Positions 24,698 through 34,147 of a stretch of DNA of 64,000 bases are shown piece after piece; position 1 is the stretch's first letter; each line of letters opens with the position of its first letter. Source of the DNA: an uncultured Allobaculum sp. GTDB lineage: Bacteria > Bacillota_I > Bacilli_A > Erysipelotrichales > Erysipelotrichaceae. A program made the position numbers and the translations under genes. The stretch is from contig CAJTVE010000003.1 in the NCBI GenBank assembly GCA_910579655.1, positions 1 to 64,000 of the forward strand. Reading direction: 5' to 3'. The notes under the pieces are model-generated. The model worked only from the letters and a program-made list of their open reading frames with translations, was not told the origin of the DNA and ran no database searches.

Positions 24698-26614
24698 TTA
24701 TTCTGCAAGCAAGGCAGTGACTTTGCGGGCGTATTCAACTGGATCGGCAATTGGGAAGCCTTCAATCATGCAGGCCTGATCGTAGAGAACCTGCGCAATG
24801 GCTTTCACTTTTTCCTTATCGGTTGAATAATCAGCCCGTAAGGTTGTCCAGATCTTGTTGTTCGGGTTGATTTCCAGGATTCGCTGGGCTTTCATGCCAG
24901 GAACAGGTTCTTCACCGGACTGCTGGGCCATGAGAGTGAACATCCGTTCCATTTCAAAGGACATGCCATCACCGGCTACCAGCATAACAGGGTCGTCCAC
25001 GAGCCGGTTAGACAGACGGACTTCACTGACTTCTGGCAAGGCTTCTTTCATGAATTCAAGCAAATCTTTGTTTTCTTCGTTCTGGTTCTTTAAAGCTTCT
25101 TTTTCTTCATCGGAATCCAGATTCAGATCGCCCTGCTGCGCATTTTTAAAGGCGTGGTCTTCATAAGTGCCAATGGTCTGCAGGACAAATTCATCGATTT
25201 CATCGGTTAAGAACAGAACTGGAATGTTCTTGGATTTCAGCTTCACTACCGTTGGCAGTTTTGCCATAGCAGCTGGATTGGTGCCGGAAACATAGTAGAT
25301 TTCTTTGGCCTCTTCAGGCAGACTCTTGACAAAGTCAGCCAGGCTTTCCAGTTTTCCGTCATTTGAGGTGTAGAACATCAGCAGATCCTGAAGTTTATCC
25401 TTGTCCTGGCCCATGGAATTATAGAGACCAAATTTCAAATCCAGACCGAAATTCTTCCAGAATCCTTCGTATTTTTCCGGATCCTTTTTCAGCATCGAAC
25501 TCAGTTCGCCCAGAACTTTCTTTTCAATTCGGTTTTTGATCACGCGCAGCTGATGGTCATGCTGCAGCATTTCACGGCTGATATTCAAGGACAGATCCTG
25601 AGAGTCCACCAGACCTTTTACGAAGCGCAGATAGTCTGGCAGCAAAGACTCACAGTTGTTTTCAATCAGCACACCGCGAGAGTACAGCTGCAGACCTGGT
25701 TTGTATTGCCGGCTGTAGAAGTTTTCCGGTCGGCGGGCTGGGATATACAGCAGCGAGGTAAAGGAGACAGATCCTTCCACACTGAAGAAGATTTTTTCGA
25801 GCGGTTTCTGGAAATCATAGAAATGATCCTGGTAGAAGCGGTCGAATTCTTCCTGCGTGATGTCTGCTTTATTGCGTTTCCACAATGGAACCATAGAGTT
25901 GAGTGTCCGCAATTCTTTTGCACTCTCATAAGAAGGGGTTTCATTGTTTTCGTCGCCTTCCACCCGTTTCTGGATTTCCACTTCCATCTGAATTGGATAG
26001 CGGATATAGTCGGAGTATTTCTTCACCAGATCCTGGATCTGATAAGAGTCAAGGTACTGGGAATACGAATCCAGATCGTCGTCTGCTTTCAGCTTCAGAA
26101 TAATCGTTGTTCCATGGCCTTCTTTTTTTGCCGGATCCAGCGTATATCCCTCGGTTCCATCCGATACCCACTTCCATGCCTGATCGCTTTCAACCGAGCG
26201 GGAAATAACCGTGACTTCATCGCTGACCATGAAAGCAGAGTAGAATCCAACACCAAACTGACCGATAATATCTACGTCATTCTGGGCTTCTTCTTGTTTT
26301 TTGAGCTGTTCTTTAAAGGCTAAAGAACCAGATTTGGCGATCGTTCCGAGATTTTCTTCCAGTTCTTCTTTCGTCATTCCAATTCCGTTATCCGTTAAAG
26401 TCAGGGTTCGATTTTCCTGATCCAGATCAATCCGGACAGCCAGATCTTGTGGAGTCTGGCCATGTTCCAGCGCATACAGATAATATTTGTCGATGGCATC
26501 GGATGCATTGGAGATCAGCTCACGCAGGAAAATCTCTTTATGCGTATAGATCGAGTTAATCATTAAATCGAGCAATCGTTCCGATTCAGCCTGGAATTTT
26601 TTTCGTTCTGACAT
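24698..26614 (-). CDS. htpG: molecular chaperone HtpG (Hsp90)
   Basis: A 638-residue Hsp90. The N-terminal GHKL ATPase has FLRELISNASDAIDK (about 26-40), LTLTDNGIGMTKEEL, GTIAKSG, and the lid and glycine loop IGQFGVGFYSAFMV. The middle domain holds the catalytic Arg region (SREMLQ), followed by the C-terminal dimerisation domain. The length matches the bacterial family. The ATG at 26614 follows AAGGAGG. A promoter and a CIRCE-like operator lie directly upstream, so heat-inducible control by HrcA is expected. Transcribed alone. Confidence 0.96.
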   Translation of the reverse strand: MSERKKFQAESERLLDLMINSIYTHKEIFLRELISNASDAIDKYYLYALEHGQTPQDLAVRIDLDQENRTLTLTDNGIGMTKEELEENLGTIAKSGSLAFKEQLKKQEEAQNDVDIIGQFGVGFYSAFMVSDEVTVISRSVESDQAWKWVSDGTEGYTLDPAKKEGHGTTIILKLKADDDLDSYSQYLDSYQIQDLVKKYSDYIRYPIQMEVEIQKRVEGDENNETPSYESAKELRTLNSMVPLWKRNKADITQEEFDRFYQDHFYDFQKPLEKIFFSVEGSVSFTSLLYIPARRPENFYSRQYKPGLQLYSRGVLIENNCESLLPDYLRFVKGLVDSQDLSLNISREMLQHDHQLRVIKNRIEKKVLGELSSMLKKDPEKYEGFWKNFGLDLKFGLYNSMGQDKDKLQDLLMFYTSNDGKLESLADFVKSLPEEAKEIYYVSGTNPAAMAKLPTVVKLKSKNIPVLFLTDEIDEFVLQTIGTYEDHAFKNAQQGDLNLDSDEEKEALKNQNEENKDLLEFMKEALPEVSEVRLSNRLVDDPVMLVAGDGMSFEMERMFTLMAQQSGEEPVPGMKAQRILEINPNNKIWTTLRADYSTDKEKVKAIAQVLYDQACMIEGFPIADPVEYARKVTALLAE

Positions 26615-26628
26615 AAAATCCTCCTTGA

Positions 26629-26655
26629 TTAGCACTTAAACATTTTAACTGCTAA
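26629..26655. promoter_or_regulatory. CIRCE element (HrcA operator) of htpG
   Basis: Read on the minus strand: TTAGCAGTT, 9 bases, AAGTGCTAA. The consensus is TTAGCACTC-N9-GAGTGCTAA, so 9+9+9 geometry is kept with three changes. It lies between the -10 element and the ribosome binding site, the usual place for HrcA repression. Confidence 0.85.
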
Positions 26656-26656
26656 A

Positions 26657-26685
26657 ACTATAGGCCACCAGATATTCATTTGCAA
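26657..26685 (-). promoter_or_regulatory. sigma-A-type promoter of htpG
   Basis: Minus strand TTGCAA (26685-26680), 17-base spacer, TATAGT (26662-26657), immediately upstream of the CIRCE element. Confidence 0.75.
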
Positions 26686-26952
26686 GCAGTTCGCCAACTT
26701 CTATTTTTTCCAATACAAAACAGATATCTTTTGATTCATATCTTTATTTTTCTGTCTCGTTTTTCCAAGAAATCGTGACTCATTCCAAGCTCCCTTCTGC
26801 CCGTTTCGTCTGGTATGGCTTATCCGGCAATCCTCTATTTTCCTGTTTATGGATAGCCAGGCGGCTTTTTCAGGGGGCGAAAGCCTGTCCTGGATCTGGG
26901 ATTCAATTGGCCGGCATTCTTCTTATTTCATCCATAAAGATTTATATTATTC
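26686..26952. other. intergenic part, no gene seen
   Basis: Divergent region between htpG and the MATE gene. The open frames show no ribosome binding site. Confidence 0.4.
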
Positions 26953-26981
26953 TTTACATAAAGCACATAAGGAACTAAGAT
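26953..26981 (+). promoter_or_regulatory. candidate promoter of the MATE gene
   Basis: TTTACA at 26953, 17-base spacer, TAAGAT at 26976. It is about 100 bases before the start codon; the leader carries two tandem 16-base copies of a GAAAACCTGAATAA unit (27042-27073). Confidence 0.5.
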
Positions 26982-27089
26982 AATTCAAGGTTATCCTCTG
27001 GTCCTGAATCAGTGACCTGTAGAAGAAGAGACTCGTACAAAGAAAACCTGAATAAACGAAAACCTGAATAAGAGAAGAAAGGAAACTAT

Positions 27090-28457
27090 ATGGCAGACCA
27101 AAAAGCCGCAATGGACTTTGGCAAGGGACCGATCGGCTCGCTTCTGATGCGCTCAGTACTCCCCTTGCTTGCAGCCCAATTGCTTAACTTGCTTTACAAC
27201 ATTGTCGACCGAATTTATATTGCCAGGATTCCGGAATGCGGACAGGAATCACTGGCCGGTCTTGGGCTGTGCTTTCCCTTGATCACGATTATGACCGCCT
27301 TTATCAACCTGTTTTCTTCAGGCGGCGCCAGTCTGGCTGCCATTGCCTGGGGCCAGAAACGAATCGAGAAGTCTCAGAAAATCATGAATACGTCGTTTTA
27401 TCTGCTTGTCTTTGGCTCTCTGGTCCTTGGCGGACTCGGACTGCTGTTTTCCAGAGGGCTGCTCCAGCTGTTTGGCGCAGATGAGATCATGCTGCGGTAT
27501 TCACTTCCCTACTTACGGATTTATCTGTGCGGCAATCTTTTCTCATTTATCTCTCTGGGACTTAATCCCTTTTTCAATGCCCAGGGTCGCTTTTTTACCG
27601 GAATGGCCAGTATTCTGATCGGTGCTTTCTGCAACATCCTGCTCGATCCGGTTTTTATTTTCGTGTTGAATCTTGGAATCAACGGAGCTGCGATTGCCAC
27701 AGTCCTGGCTCAGGTTCTGGCTGCCCTATTTGCGTTCTGTCAGATGCGAAGCCAGCGTTCCTTCTGGAAAATCGAACCCTTTTCCACAAAATTCTGCTCC
27801 TGGTCTGTCATTTCGGATATCACTTCCCTGGGGCTGGCAGGGTTTATCATGCAGCTGACCAATTCCCTGGTCCAGATTGCCCAGAACCAGGTGCTCATCA
27901 ATCTTGGCGGCAACGAGTATGTGACCGTCATGACGATCGTCAATTCAGTCCGGCAAATTACCGACACCGTTGTCTTTGCCCTGGCGGATGGAACGTCCCC
28001 CTTACTCAGCTACTGTTATGGAGCCGGCCTCTATTCCCGCCTGAAAAAACTGATCCGGATTATGACCGGCCTTCTTTGCGGATATACGCTGTTGATGTGG
28101 ATTTTCATTCTGGTCATTCCCGATGCTTTTGTCGCTCTGTTTGATTCAGGAACCGGGCTTCGGCAGGCAGCTGTTCATGGCATGAACATTTACTTCTTCG
28201 CCTATATTTTCCAGGCCCTTCAATACAGCGGTCAGACGGTCTTTAAAGCGTTGAACAAGAAAAAGCAGGCCATCTTCTTTTCCCTGTTCCGTAAAGTCGT
28301 CATTGTTCTGCCCTTGATCTACCTTCTTCCCCTGATCTGGACACCGCCGGTTTATGGAGTTTTTGCCTCAGAACCCATTTCAAATGTGATCGGAGGCCTG
28401 GCCTGCTTTATCACCATGTATTTCACGGTCTATCGAAGACTTGAACCAAACTCCTGA
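27090..28457 (+). CDS. MATE-family multidrug efflux protein
   Basis: 455 residues with twelve hydrophobic segments in two homologous halves, the MATE/NorM/MepA-like fold that exports cationic drugs in exchange for H+ or Na+. Typical features are the N-terminal GPIGSLLMRSVLPLLAAQL, NIVDRIYIARIP near 34, GGASLAAIAWGQ near 77-88 and the second-half repeat NSLVQIAQNQVL. Clostridial members of this subgroup also start MDFGKGPIG. The substrate cannot be read from sequence. An AAAGGA site precedes the ATG. It is a monocistronic gene closed by a terminator. Confidence 0.92.
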   Translation: MADQKAAMDFGKGPIGSLLMRSVLPLLAAQLLNLLYNIVDRIYIARIPECGQESLAGLGLCFPLITIMTAFINLFSSGGASLAAIAWGQKRIEKSQKIMNTSFYLLVFGSLVLGGLGLLFSRGLLQLFGADEIMLRYSLPYLRIYLCGNLFSFISLGLNPFFNAQGRFFTGMASILIGAFCNILLDPVFIFVLNLGINGAAIATVLAQVLAALFAFCQMRSQRSFWKIEPFSTKFCSWSVISDITSLGLAGFIMQLTNSLVQIAQNQVLINLGGNEYVTVMTIVNSVRQITDTVVFALADGTSPLLSYCYGAGLYSRLKKLIRIMTGLLCGYTLLMWIFILVIPDAFVALFDSGTGLRQAAVHGMNIYFFAYIFQALQYSGQTVFKALNKKKQAIFFSLFRKVVIVLPLIYLLPLIWTPPVYGVFASEPISNVIGGLACFITMYFTVYRRLEPNS

Positions 28458-28540
28458 AACCCACACTGCCATGAATTTTTCTATAAGCCGTAAAAAAAGC
28501 AGAATTCAAAAAACGAATCCTGGATATTCATCCATTTTCA

Positions 28541-28569
28541 GGCCGGTTTCTTTGCAAACCGGCCTTTTT
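28541..28569 (+). terminator. terminator of the MATE gene
   Basis: A 9-bp perfect stem GGCCGGTTT/AAACCGGCC, followed by five T. Confidence 0.9.
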
Positions 28570-28732
28570 GCAAGCCGGTAGATCATTGCTATCCAAGCCT
28601 TGCTGGATAAATCTGCCCCGTCTTTTCCTTCTATCTTTCCCTTCTGCCTTTTCTGTCTTTTCTGTTTTTTTTCTCTTGATCAAAAGACCGTTTTAGACGG
28701 CAATCGATCTATGCGTCTGTCTATATAAAAAG

Positions 28733-28771
28733 GATAAAAAGGCTCCAAAGACCAGTTTGGTCGGGAGCCTT
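28733..28771 (-). terminator. terminator of the AraC-type regulator gene
   Basis: An 8-bp perfect outer stem AAGGCTCC/GGAGCCTT with an inner complementary stretch and a T-run on the minus strand, 61 bases past the stop at 28832. Confidence 0.85.
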
Positions 28772-28831
28772 CAAAAAAACGAATAGTCTGGATCTGGATT
28801 TTGCGCTTCATGCCTGGTATTGAAGTTTTCT

Positions 28832-29794
28832 TCAGCTTTTCCAATGCTTGAGCGCCTCTTGACGATACTGCCGGGGCGTCATGTGATAAGCTTCCTTAAA
28901 TTTCGAATAGAAGAAAGTCTGGTTGGAATAGCCGCATTGCGTAGAAATCTCTTCGATCGAGAGATCCGGACGCTCAAGCAGCATGCGTTTGATTTTTTCC
29001 AGCTTGAGACGGGAGATATGCTGCGAATATGAAAGGCCTGTCTGTTCCTTGAGCAGACTCGTCAGATATACCTGGTGAACATGCAGATCAATGGCCATCT
29101 GTTTGAGGGAGCAGTTGAGGAAATTCTTTTCCATATACTGCAAAGCCCGCAGAATAATCTGGTTAGAAGGTGACAGTGAAGTCTGTTCAACCACAGTCTT
29201 TCCCGATCCGACCAGATCCATCAGAATCAGCTGCATCATCGTCTCCTTAATTTTCCTTGAATTTCTAGTGGGATACAGCTGTTCCCAGAGCAGTTCATAC
29301 AAAAAATTGAGAATGCGTTCGTTTTCGCTGACGTCAAAAACAATATAGTTCATCGATGTGTTACCCGGATTCAGGGTATTGGCAAAGAAATACGATAACG
29401 TATTTTCTTCATCGAGCAGACTGATCAGATACTTCTCGACAAACTCCCTGGACATTGTAAAGTTGATGAGAACATCATCTTCACCAAGGACACCGATCGA
29501 ATGTGTCGTATTGGTGTCAATCAATGTCATCTGGTTCTTTTTCAGCCGCTGCGGCTTGCCGTCAATCACCTGATCGCATTCTCCTTCAAACATAAAATTC
29601 AGTTCAACAAAATCATGAGAATGGTCCGGTGTGGGGGTAAATCGCGGATTGCGGCTGATCACAAAGGACTCATCAGAATTGAATTTGTCATATTCCAGAT
29701 AATCGATCAGTGAAACTCGATACTCAGGCAGATTATGCCGTTCATCGCGCTCATCCAGGCGCATCAGCCTTTCTTTCAATTGTTGTTCATTCAT
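28832..29794 (-). CDS. AraC-family transcriptional regulator with cupin sensor
   Basis: 320 residues. The N-terminal cupin-like domain (about 40-140) includes HSHDFVELNFMFEG, as in carbohydrate-responsive AraC regulators. The C-terminal double helix-turn-helix (about 215-315) has SLKQMAIDLHVHQVYLTSLLKEQTG and the signature IEEISTQCGYSNQTFFYSKFKEAYHMTPRQYR. It is divergent from the GH106-like gene and most likely activates it on sensing a sugar. The best ribosome binding site (AAGGAGG) lies 18 bases before the ATG, farther than usual; a nearer TTTAGG is weak. Confidence 0.92.
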   Translation of the reverse strand: MNEQQLKERLMRLDERDERHNLPEYRVSLIDYLEYDKFNSDESFVISRNPRFTPTPDHSHDFVELNFMFEGECDQVIDGKPQRLKKNQMTLIDTNTTHSIGVLGEDDVLINFTMSREFVEKYLISLLDEENTLSYFFANTLNPGNTSMNYIVFDVSENERILNFLYELLWEQLYPTRNSRKIKETMMQLILMDLVGSGKTVVEQTSLSPSNQIILRALQYMEKNFLNCSLKQMAIDLHVHQVYLTSLLKEQTGLSYSQHISRLKLEKIKRMLLERPDLSIEEISTQCGYSNQTFFYSKFKEAYHMTPRQYRQEALKHWKS

Positions 29795-30186
29795 ACCTAA
29801 AGAATAGCACTACCTCCTTAAAAATAGTCAGTTTTCTTCGTAATTGGTGATATAGATGAAAGCGTTGCCAGCTGGTATCCTGATTTTATAAATTAGTCAA
29901 TGCCAAAACGAAAAGAAAAAAAAGCGATGCTTGCTCAACAAACTCTATCGGTTTGAGTGCCTTTTGGCCTAAATCTGCCGGTCTGGAAAAAACAAGGCAT
30001 TTTTGGCGGCTGTCTGTGCCTGCAAGACACAATATTGGTTTTCAGTCTTAAAAGATGATAGAAATCAACTCGACCGGTCGCAGGCAGAAAAATCTTGTTT
30101 CCGGATGAATTTTTATCTGATTGCAACGGTTTCAATCGCTTTAAAAGAAGATATGGATCAGTTCAGCTGATCCTGAGGAGAGAAAA
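29795..30186. promoter_or_regulatory. divergent control region of the AraC/GH106-like pair
   Basis: No gene. A 15-base imperfect palindrome (TTGCAAC-G-GTTTCAA) at 30121-30135 lies about 50 bases before the glycosidase start and resembles an operator. A carbon-catabolite (cre) reading needs a one-base deletion from the consensus. Clear -35/-10 pairs are not visible. Confidence 0.4.
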
Positions 30187-32682
30187 ATGAACGTACTTGA
30201 CGAACTGAAACAGGATCGATTTGCTTCTCATCTGTGGCCTTTTTTCTGGCAGCATGGTGAAGATACGAAAGTTCTTGAAGAATATCTCAATGCTATGCAG
30301 TCCCAGGGATTGTCCTGCTTTTGTGTGGAGTCCCGTCCCCATCCCGATTTTCTCCAGGAAGGCTGGTGGAAAACGATGGACTTTCTGGTGGAGGAAGCCA
30401 GAAAAAGAGGAATGAAATTCTGGATTCTGGATGATGCCAAGTTTCCAACCGGCTATGCGAATGGCCAGGTTCCGGATTCGCTGAAAAAGCGCTATCTCCA
30501 GATTCATCAGTACGACCTGCTCAGTCAGGGCTTTCCCATCGAACAGGATCTGTCCGTTCCAGCTCGGGTCATGGAATTTATCAAGGATCCCCGACACCGA
30601 AACGATCAGATTGAAAAAGTAATTCTGGCAAGGCATTTGACTGCAGGCGTAATTGACTGGTCTACTCTGAAAGAGATCACCGACCAGGTCAGCGATCGTA
30701 CGCTCCGGCTTGATCTTGAAAAAGGATATTATTCCCTGTTTGTAGTCTACCAGACTGCAGCTGGAGCCGAGGAGTCGACCAGAGACTATCTCGATCCGAT
30801 GAATCCCAAAGCCACTCAGGTTTTAATTGACACTGTTTATGAACCCCACTATGCCCGTTATAAAGACGAATACGGAAAGACCATTCAGGGAATGTTTTCT
30901 GATGAACCTCGATTTGGCAATGTGAAAGGTCCGTATGAAGTCATCGGTGTTTCCGACATGCCGCTGCCCTTTAATGAATACGTCCGCCAGGCTTTAAAAC
31001 AAGAGCTTGCACCCGAAGAGTGGGTGTACTTATTCAAAGGCAATACCGACCGGGCTAAGGATGTCCGGGCCTTGTATATGGGAATTGTTTCCGATTTGTT
31101 TGGCCGCCACTTCTCAAAAGTTCTAGGAGACTGGTGCAGAGCACATGGCATTTTGTATATCGGCCATCTGATTGAAGACAATGAAGCTCATGCCCGCCTT
31201 GGCTATGGACCTGGCCATTACTTTAAAGCCATCAATGGCTTCGATATGGCCGGCATCGATATTATCGGCGGCCAGGTTGTTCCGGGCATGGATTTCCATC
31301 ATGATGCCTATATGACTGGCGGCAGCTGTGGTGATTTTTTCCATTATACACTCCCGCGTCTGGCCGCTTCCGAAGCCAAACTCAATCCGGCAAAAAAAGG
31401 GCGCGTGATGTGTGAGGCCTTTGGGGCCTATGGCTGGAGTGAAGGGCTGAAGATGATGAAATGGATCACTGACTTCATGATCAGTCACGGGATCAACTAC
31501 ATTGTTCCCCACGCGTTTGACCCCAAAAAATTTCCCGACTGGGACTGCCCACCGCATTTCTATGCTCATGGCATGAATCCACAGTTTAAACACTTTGGCG
31601 TCTGGAGCCGCTATGCCGACCGTCTGGCTCATTTATTTAGTGACGGTACGCATCCAAGCCGGATTGGTGTTCTCTATCATGCGGTTGGCGAATGGAGCGG
31701 CAACAAGGGAAAAGATACTCCGATTCTTAAAGTTCTGGAACAAAACCAGGTGGATGGTACGCTGATCAGTGAAGATTACTTAAAACAGGCCCGAGTTGAA
31801 GGAGATCAGTATATCATTGGAAACAATCGCTTTGACCTGCTGATCATCCCGGCAGCTTCCTACTTGCCCGCGTGGCTCAATGAACAAATTGCCCGGATTC
31901 CAAACGTGGTTTTTGTGGACGAAAAACCGGCGAATTATTTGGGAAGTGGTTCTGTTGTTTTCTTAGACGAACTTGGAAAACTGATTCGTCCCTATCAGGA
32001 AGTTGTTCCAGCCGATCAAGTTCCTTCCCTGCACGTCTGGGCCTGCCAAAAAGAGGATGGACAGGTGTATTTCCTGATGAATACCAGTGTCATCGACACA
32101 ATCGATGCAGCCATTGAAGTCGAAAATGCCGAAAAGCTTGCCAGCTATGATGCCTTTACCAATACTGTAAAAGCTCTGCCACGCACCGATGATGGCCAGA
32201 TTCTTGTTCATCTGGAACCCTTCGAATCACTGATTCTCGTTGAGGACGATCCGGATGAAGAACCTATTGAAGCTGGCGAAAAGATCGCAGTCATTGAAAA
32301 AGGTCTTGTGCGCAAGAAACCTTTCAATACAGATCCCTTTGGTCCTGCAACAGCCACTGATTTCCAGGATCTGAGCCTGGAAGATCCGAGATTTTCCGGC
32401 ACCCTCCTGTATCAGTTCACCCTGCCTGAAGACTTTAAATCCGGCATTCTCCATCTGCCACAGGCTTTTGAAACCGTAACGGTAACAGTGGATGGAAAGG
32501 AGCAGACCCGGATCGCCCCGCCTTATTACTTTGTCCTCAAAGAGATTAAAGATCCGCATGTACAAGTTGAAGTCATTACAACTCTTGCCCGCAGCCAGCG
32601 CGAACTGTTCTCGCAGTTTATCCCAAGTGAACCCATCGGACTTTGTGGCGCACCTGAATTGTATTCCATTCAATCCAGATAA
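30187..32682 (+). CDS. GH106-like glycoside hydrolase (alpha-L-rhamnosidase-type)
   Basis: A cytoplasmic protein of 831 residues without signal peptide. Segments resemble the GH106/rhamnosidase-like barrel: LWPFFWQHGED at the start, IQGMFSDEPRFGN (about 236-248, an acidic pair in a beta-strand context), and CEAFGAYGWSEGLKMMKWITDFMISHGINYIVPHAF in the middle (described here by its outline; about residues 410-445). The C-terminal 120 residues look like a beta-sandwich. The family call is from memory of motif style, so activity on rhamnose or another deoxy sugar is inference. GAGGAG lies 6 bases before the ATG. The divergent AraC gene supports an inducible sugar-degrading role. Confidence 0.6.
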   Translation: MNVLDELKQDRFASHLWPFFWQHGEDTKVLEEYLNAMQSQGLSCFCVESRPHPDFLQEGWWKTMDFLVEEARKRGMKFWILDDAKFPTGYANGQVPDSLKKRYLQIHQYDLLSQGFPIEQDLSVPARVMEFIKDPRHRNDQIEKVILARHLTAGVIDWSTLKEITDQVSDRTLRLDLEKGYYSLFVVYQTAAGAEESTRDYLDPMNPKATQVLIDTVYEPHYARYKDEYGKTIQGMFSDEPRFGNVKGPYEVIGVSDMPLPFNEYVRQALKQELAPEEWVYLFKGNTDRAKDVRALYMGIVSDLFGRHFSKVLGDWCRAHGILYIGHLIEDNEAHARLGYGPGHYFKAINGFDMAGIDIIGGQVVPGMDFHHDAYMTGGSCGDFFHYTLPRLAASEAKLNPAKKGRVMCEAFGAYGWSEGLKMMKWITDFMISHGINYIVPHAFDPKKFPDWDCPPHFYAHGMNPQFKHFGVWSRYADRLAHLFSDGTHPSRIGVLYHAVGEWSGNKGKDTPILKVLEQNQVDGTLISEDYLKQARVEGDQYIIGNNRFDLLIIPAASYLPAWLNEQIARIPNVVFVDEKPANYLGSGSVVFLDELGKLIRPYQEVVPADQVPSLHVWACQKEDGQVYFLMNTSVIDTIDAAIEVENAEKLASYDAFTNTVKALPRTDDGQILVHLEPFESLILVEDDPDEEPIEAGEKIAVIEKGLVRKKPFNTDPFGPATATDFQDLSLEDPRFSGTLLYQFTLPEDFKSGILHLPQAFETVTVTVDGKEQTRIAPPYYFVLKEIKDPHVQVEVITTLARSQRELFSQFIPSEPIGLCGAPELYSIQSR

Positions 32683-32811
32683 GCTTGCACAGACAATACA
32701 GAACAGCAGACTCACCTCCAGATCGATCTTTCAATTCAAACCTGTCTTATGTCTTATATCTCATCAATTTCAGGCTCTGCTCTTTTTCCTTCCAATCTTT
32801 TTGTTTCCATC

Positions 32812-32839
32812 AAACCAGCTGTCTTGCAGCTGGTTTTTT
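32812..32839 (+). terminator. terminator of the GH106-like gene
   Basis: A 10-bp perfect stem AAACCAGCTG/CAGCTGGTTT followed by T-run. Confidence 0.9.
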
Positions 32840-32862
32840 CAGTGCCCCATACCAAGCCACGC

Positions 32863-32912
32863 AAAAAAAAGATACCAGTCGCCAGATCAGGGATCACCAG
32901 GACAGGTATCTT
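32863..32912 (-). terminator. terminator of the hypothetical gene at 32968
   Basis: Stem AAGATACC/GGTATCTT with a 28-base loop and eight T on the minus strand, 56 bases past the stop. Confidence 0.7.
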
Positions 32913-32967
32913 CATGGAGTTGAAAATCAGGATTTGGAAGTCTGATCCAGCGACCTTCGGTTCTGGA

Positions 32968-33681
32968 TTATTCTTCTACAGTTTCAGTTGTTTCTTCGAC
33001 AACACTGGCAGGAGTCTTTTCAACTTGAATTTGCTTCGAATTTAAGTCAGCAATTTCCGAATCAATGAAGGCTGCGACGGCTTTTGCATCGTCTTCATTT
33101 TCATCGAGGTAGACTTTGGAGTAGAGGGTAGATTTGCCATTTTGTTTCAAGTACGCCAGTCTGGCAATCTTTTCAGCCATCCCTTTTTCATCGCGACGGA
33201 AAATCGTCAGATTCTGATTCAGGAAATGAATATCGCTTTTGCGAACTTCAGGAATGGAATTGAGGATCATATCCAGATCAGAGAAGAAGCACAGCTCACT
33301 GACTGATCCATTAGTGACGATCACACTATAATTGCCTAAGGTACCCGCTTCTTTCATGCCAGAAAGAATCATGGATTCAAATTCGCTGGCACGGCTTAAA
33401 AAGGAAACCCCTTCATAGCAGAATTCGCCAGTTGTTTCTTCATTACCGGCTGCAACCTGAATGATTTCTGTTTCCTGTTTCTTTTTGGATTTTTTAGCGT
33501 CAGATGTACGGACTACCCACAGATACAGATCTTCATCGATAAGATCCTTGCTGGAAGCCATCGTGTCGAGCAGACTGTTGAGCTGATTGACTGCATCACT
33601 AAGGCTGGTATATTTACGGTTGTTGAAGATAACAACCGAATCACTCTCGGGAGCTCCGATGCGAATTTCATAAAACTTCAT
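32968..33681 (-). CDS. hypothetical soluble protein
   Basis: 237 residues with no family that I recognise. It has no signal peptide or membrane segment. It begins MKFYEIRIGAPESDSVV and has mixed alpha/beta character up to about residue 215. It ends in an acidic tail rich in Glu, Val and Thr, and is moderately conserved in style with cytoplasmic proteins of Bacillota. GAGG lies 8 bases before the ATG. It stands alone, convergent with the GH106-like gene and divergent from the DAHP synthase gene. Confidence 0.75.
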   Translation of the reverse strand: MKFYEIRIGAPESDSVVIFNNRKYTSLSDAVNQLNSLLDTMASSKDLIDEDLYLWVVRTSDAKKSKKKQETEIIQVAAGNEETTGEFCYEGVSFLSRASEFESMILSGMKEAGTLGNYSVIVTNGSVSELCFFSDLDMILNSIPEVRKSDIHFLNQNLTIFRRDEKGMAEKIARLAYLKQNGKSTLYSKVYLDENEDDAKAVAAFIDSEIADLNSKQIQVEKTPASVVEETTETVEE

Positions 33682-34147
33682 TAAAAAACCTCACATTCAT
33701 TTCTATTTTCTGGGCAGTGGACCTGCAATGTTCAAAAAACGATTTCAGATTGAAAGGTCCATCGCAACGATTCTACCATAAATACAGAAATGATGACTAT
33801 CCCTGCTGGTCGATGAATGCAGTTTCCAAAACTTCAGACTTCAGTCTGTTATTGTCGTCACTATTTATACGAACAGAATTAGCTCTTTTGCCTCGTTTTT
33901 GATCACGATCTGTTCTGTCAGACGAACTGGAGCCTGAATACGAATCTGTTCAGAATGAGTAAACAGCATGAAAGCAAAGGGAGGGATGAGAATCTGAAAA
34001 TAATCAAAAACGTTTTCAGAAAATTTTTGCGAAGAAAGCGTTTTCAGATTTCGCGTTGTCTGTCTCTTGCGACATTGTTCACACAATCCTGCAATGACGA
34101 TGGTATACTGAATGGCAGTCTATTCAATAACGGAAAGTGAGAGTTTT
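33682..34147. other. divergent intergenic region before the DAHP synthase gene
   Basis: No supported gene. A TATACT -10-like hexamer near 34103 lies about 45 bases before the DAHP synthase start, without a good -35. No aromatic-amino-acid T-box or leader peptide is visible. Confidence 0.4.
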
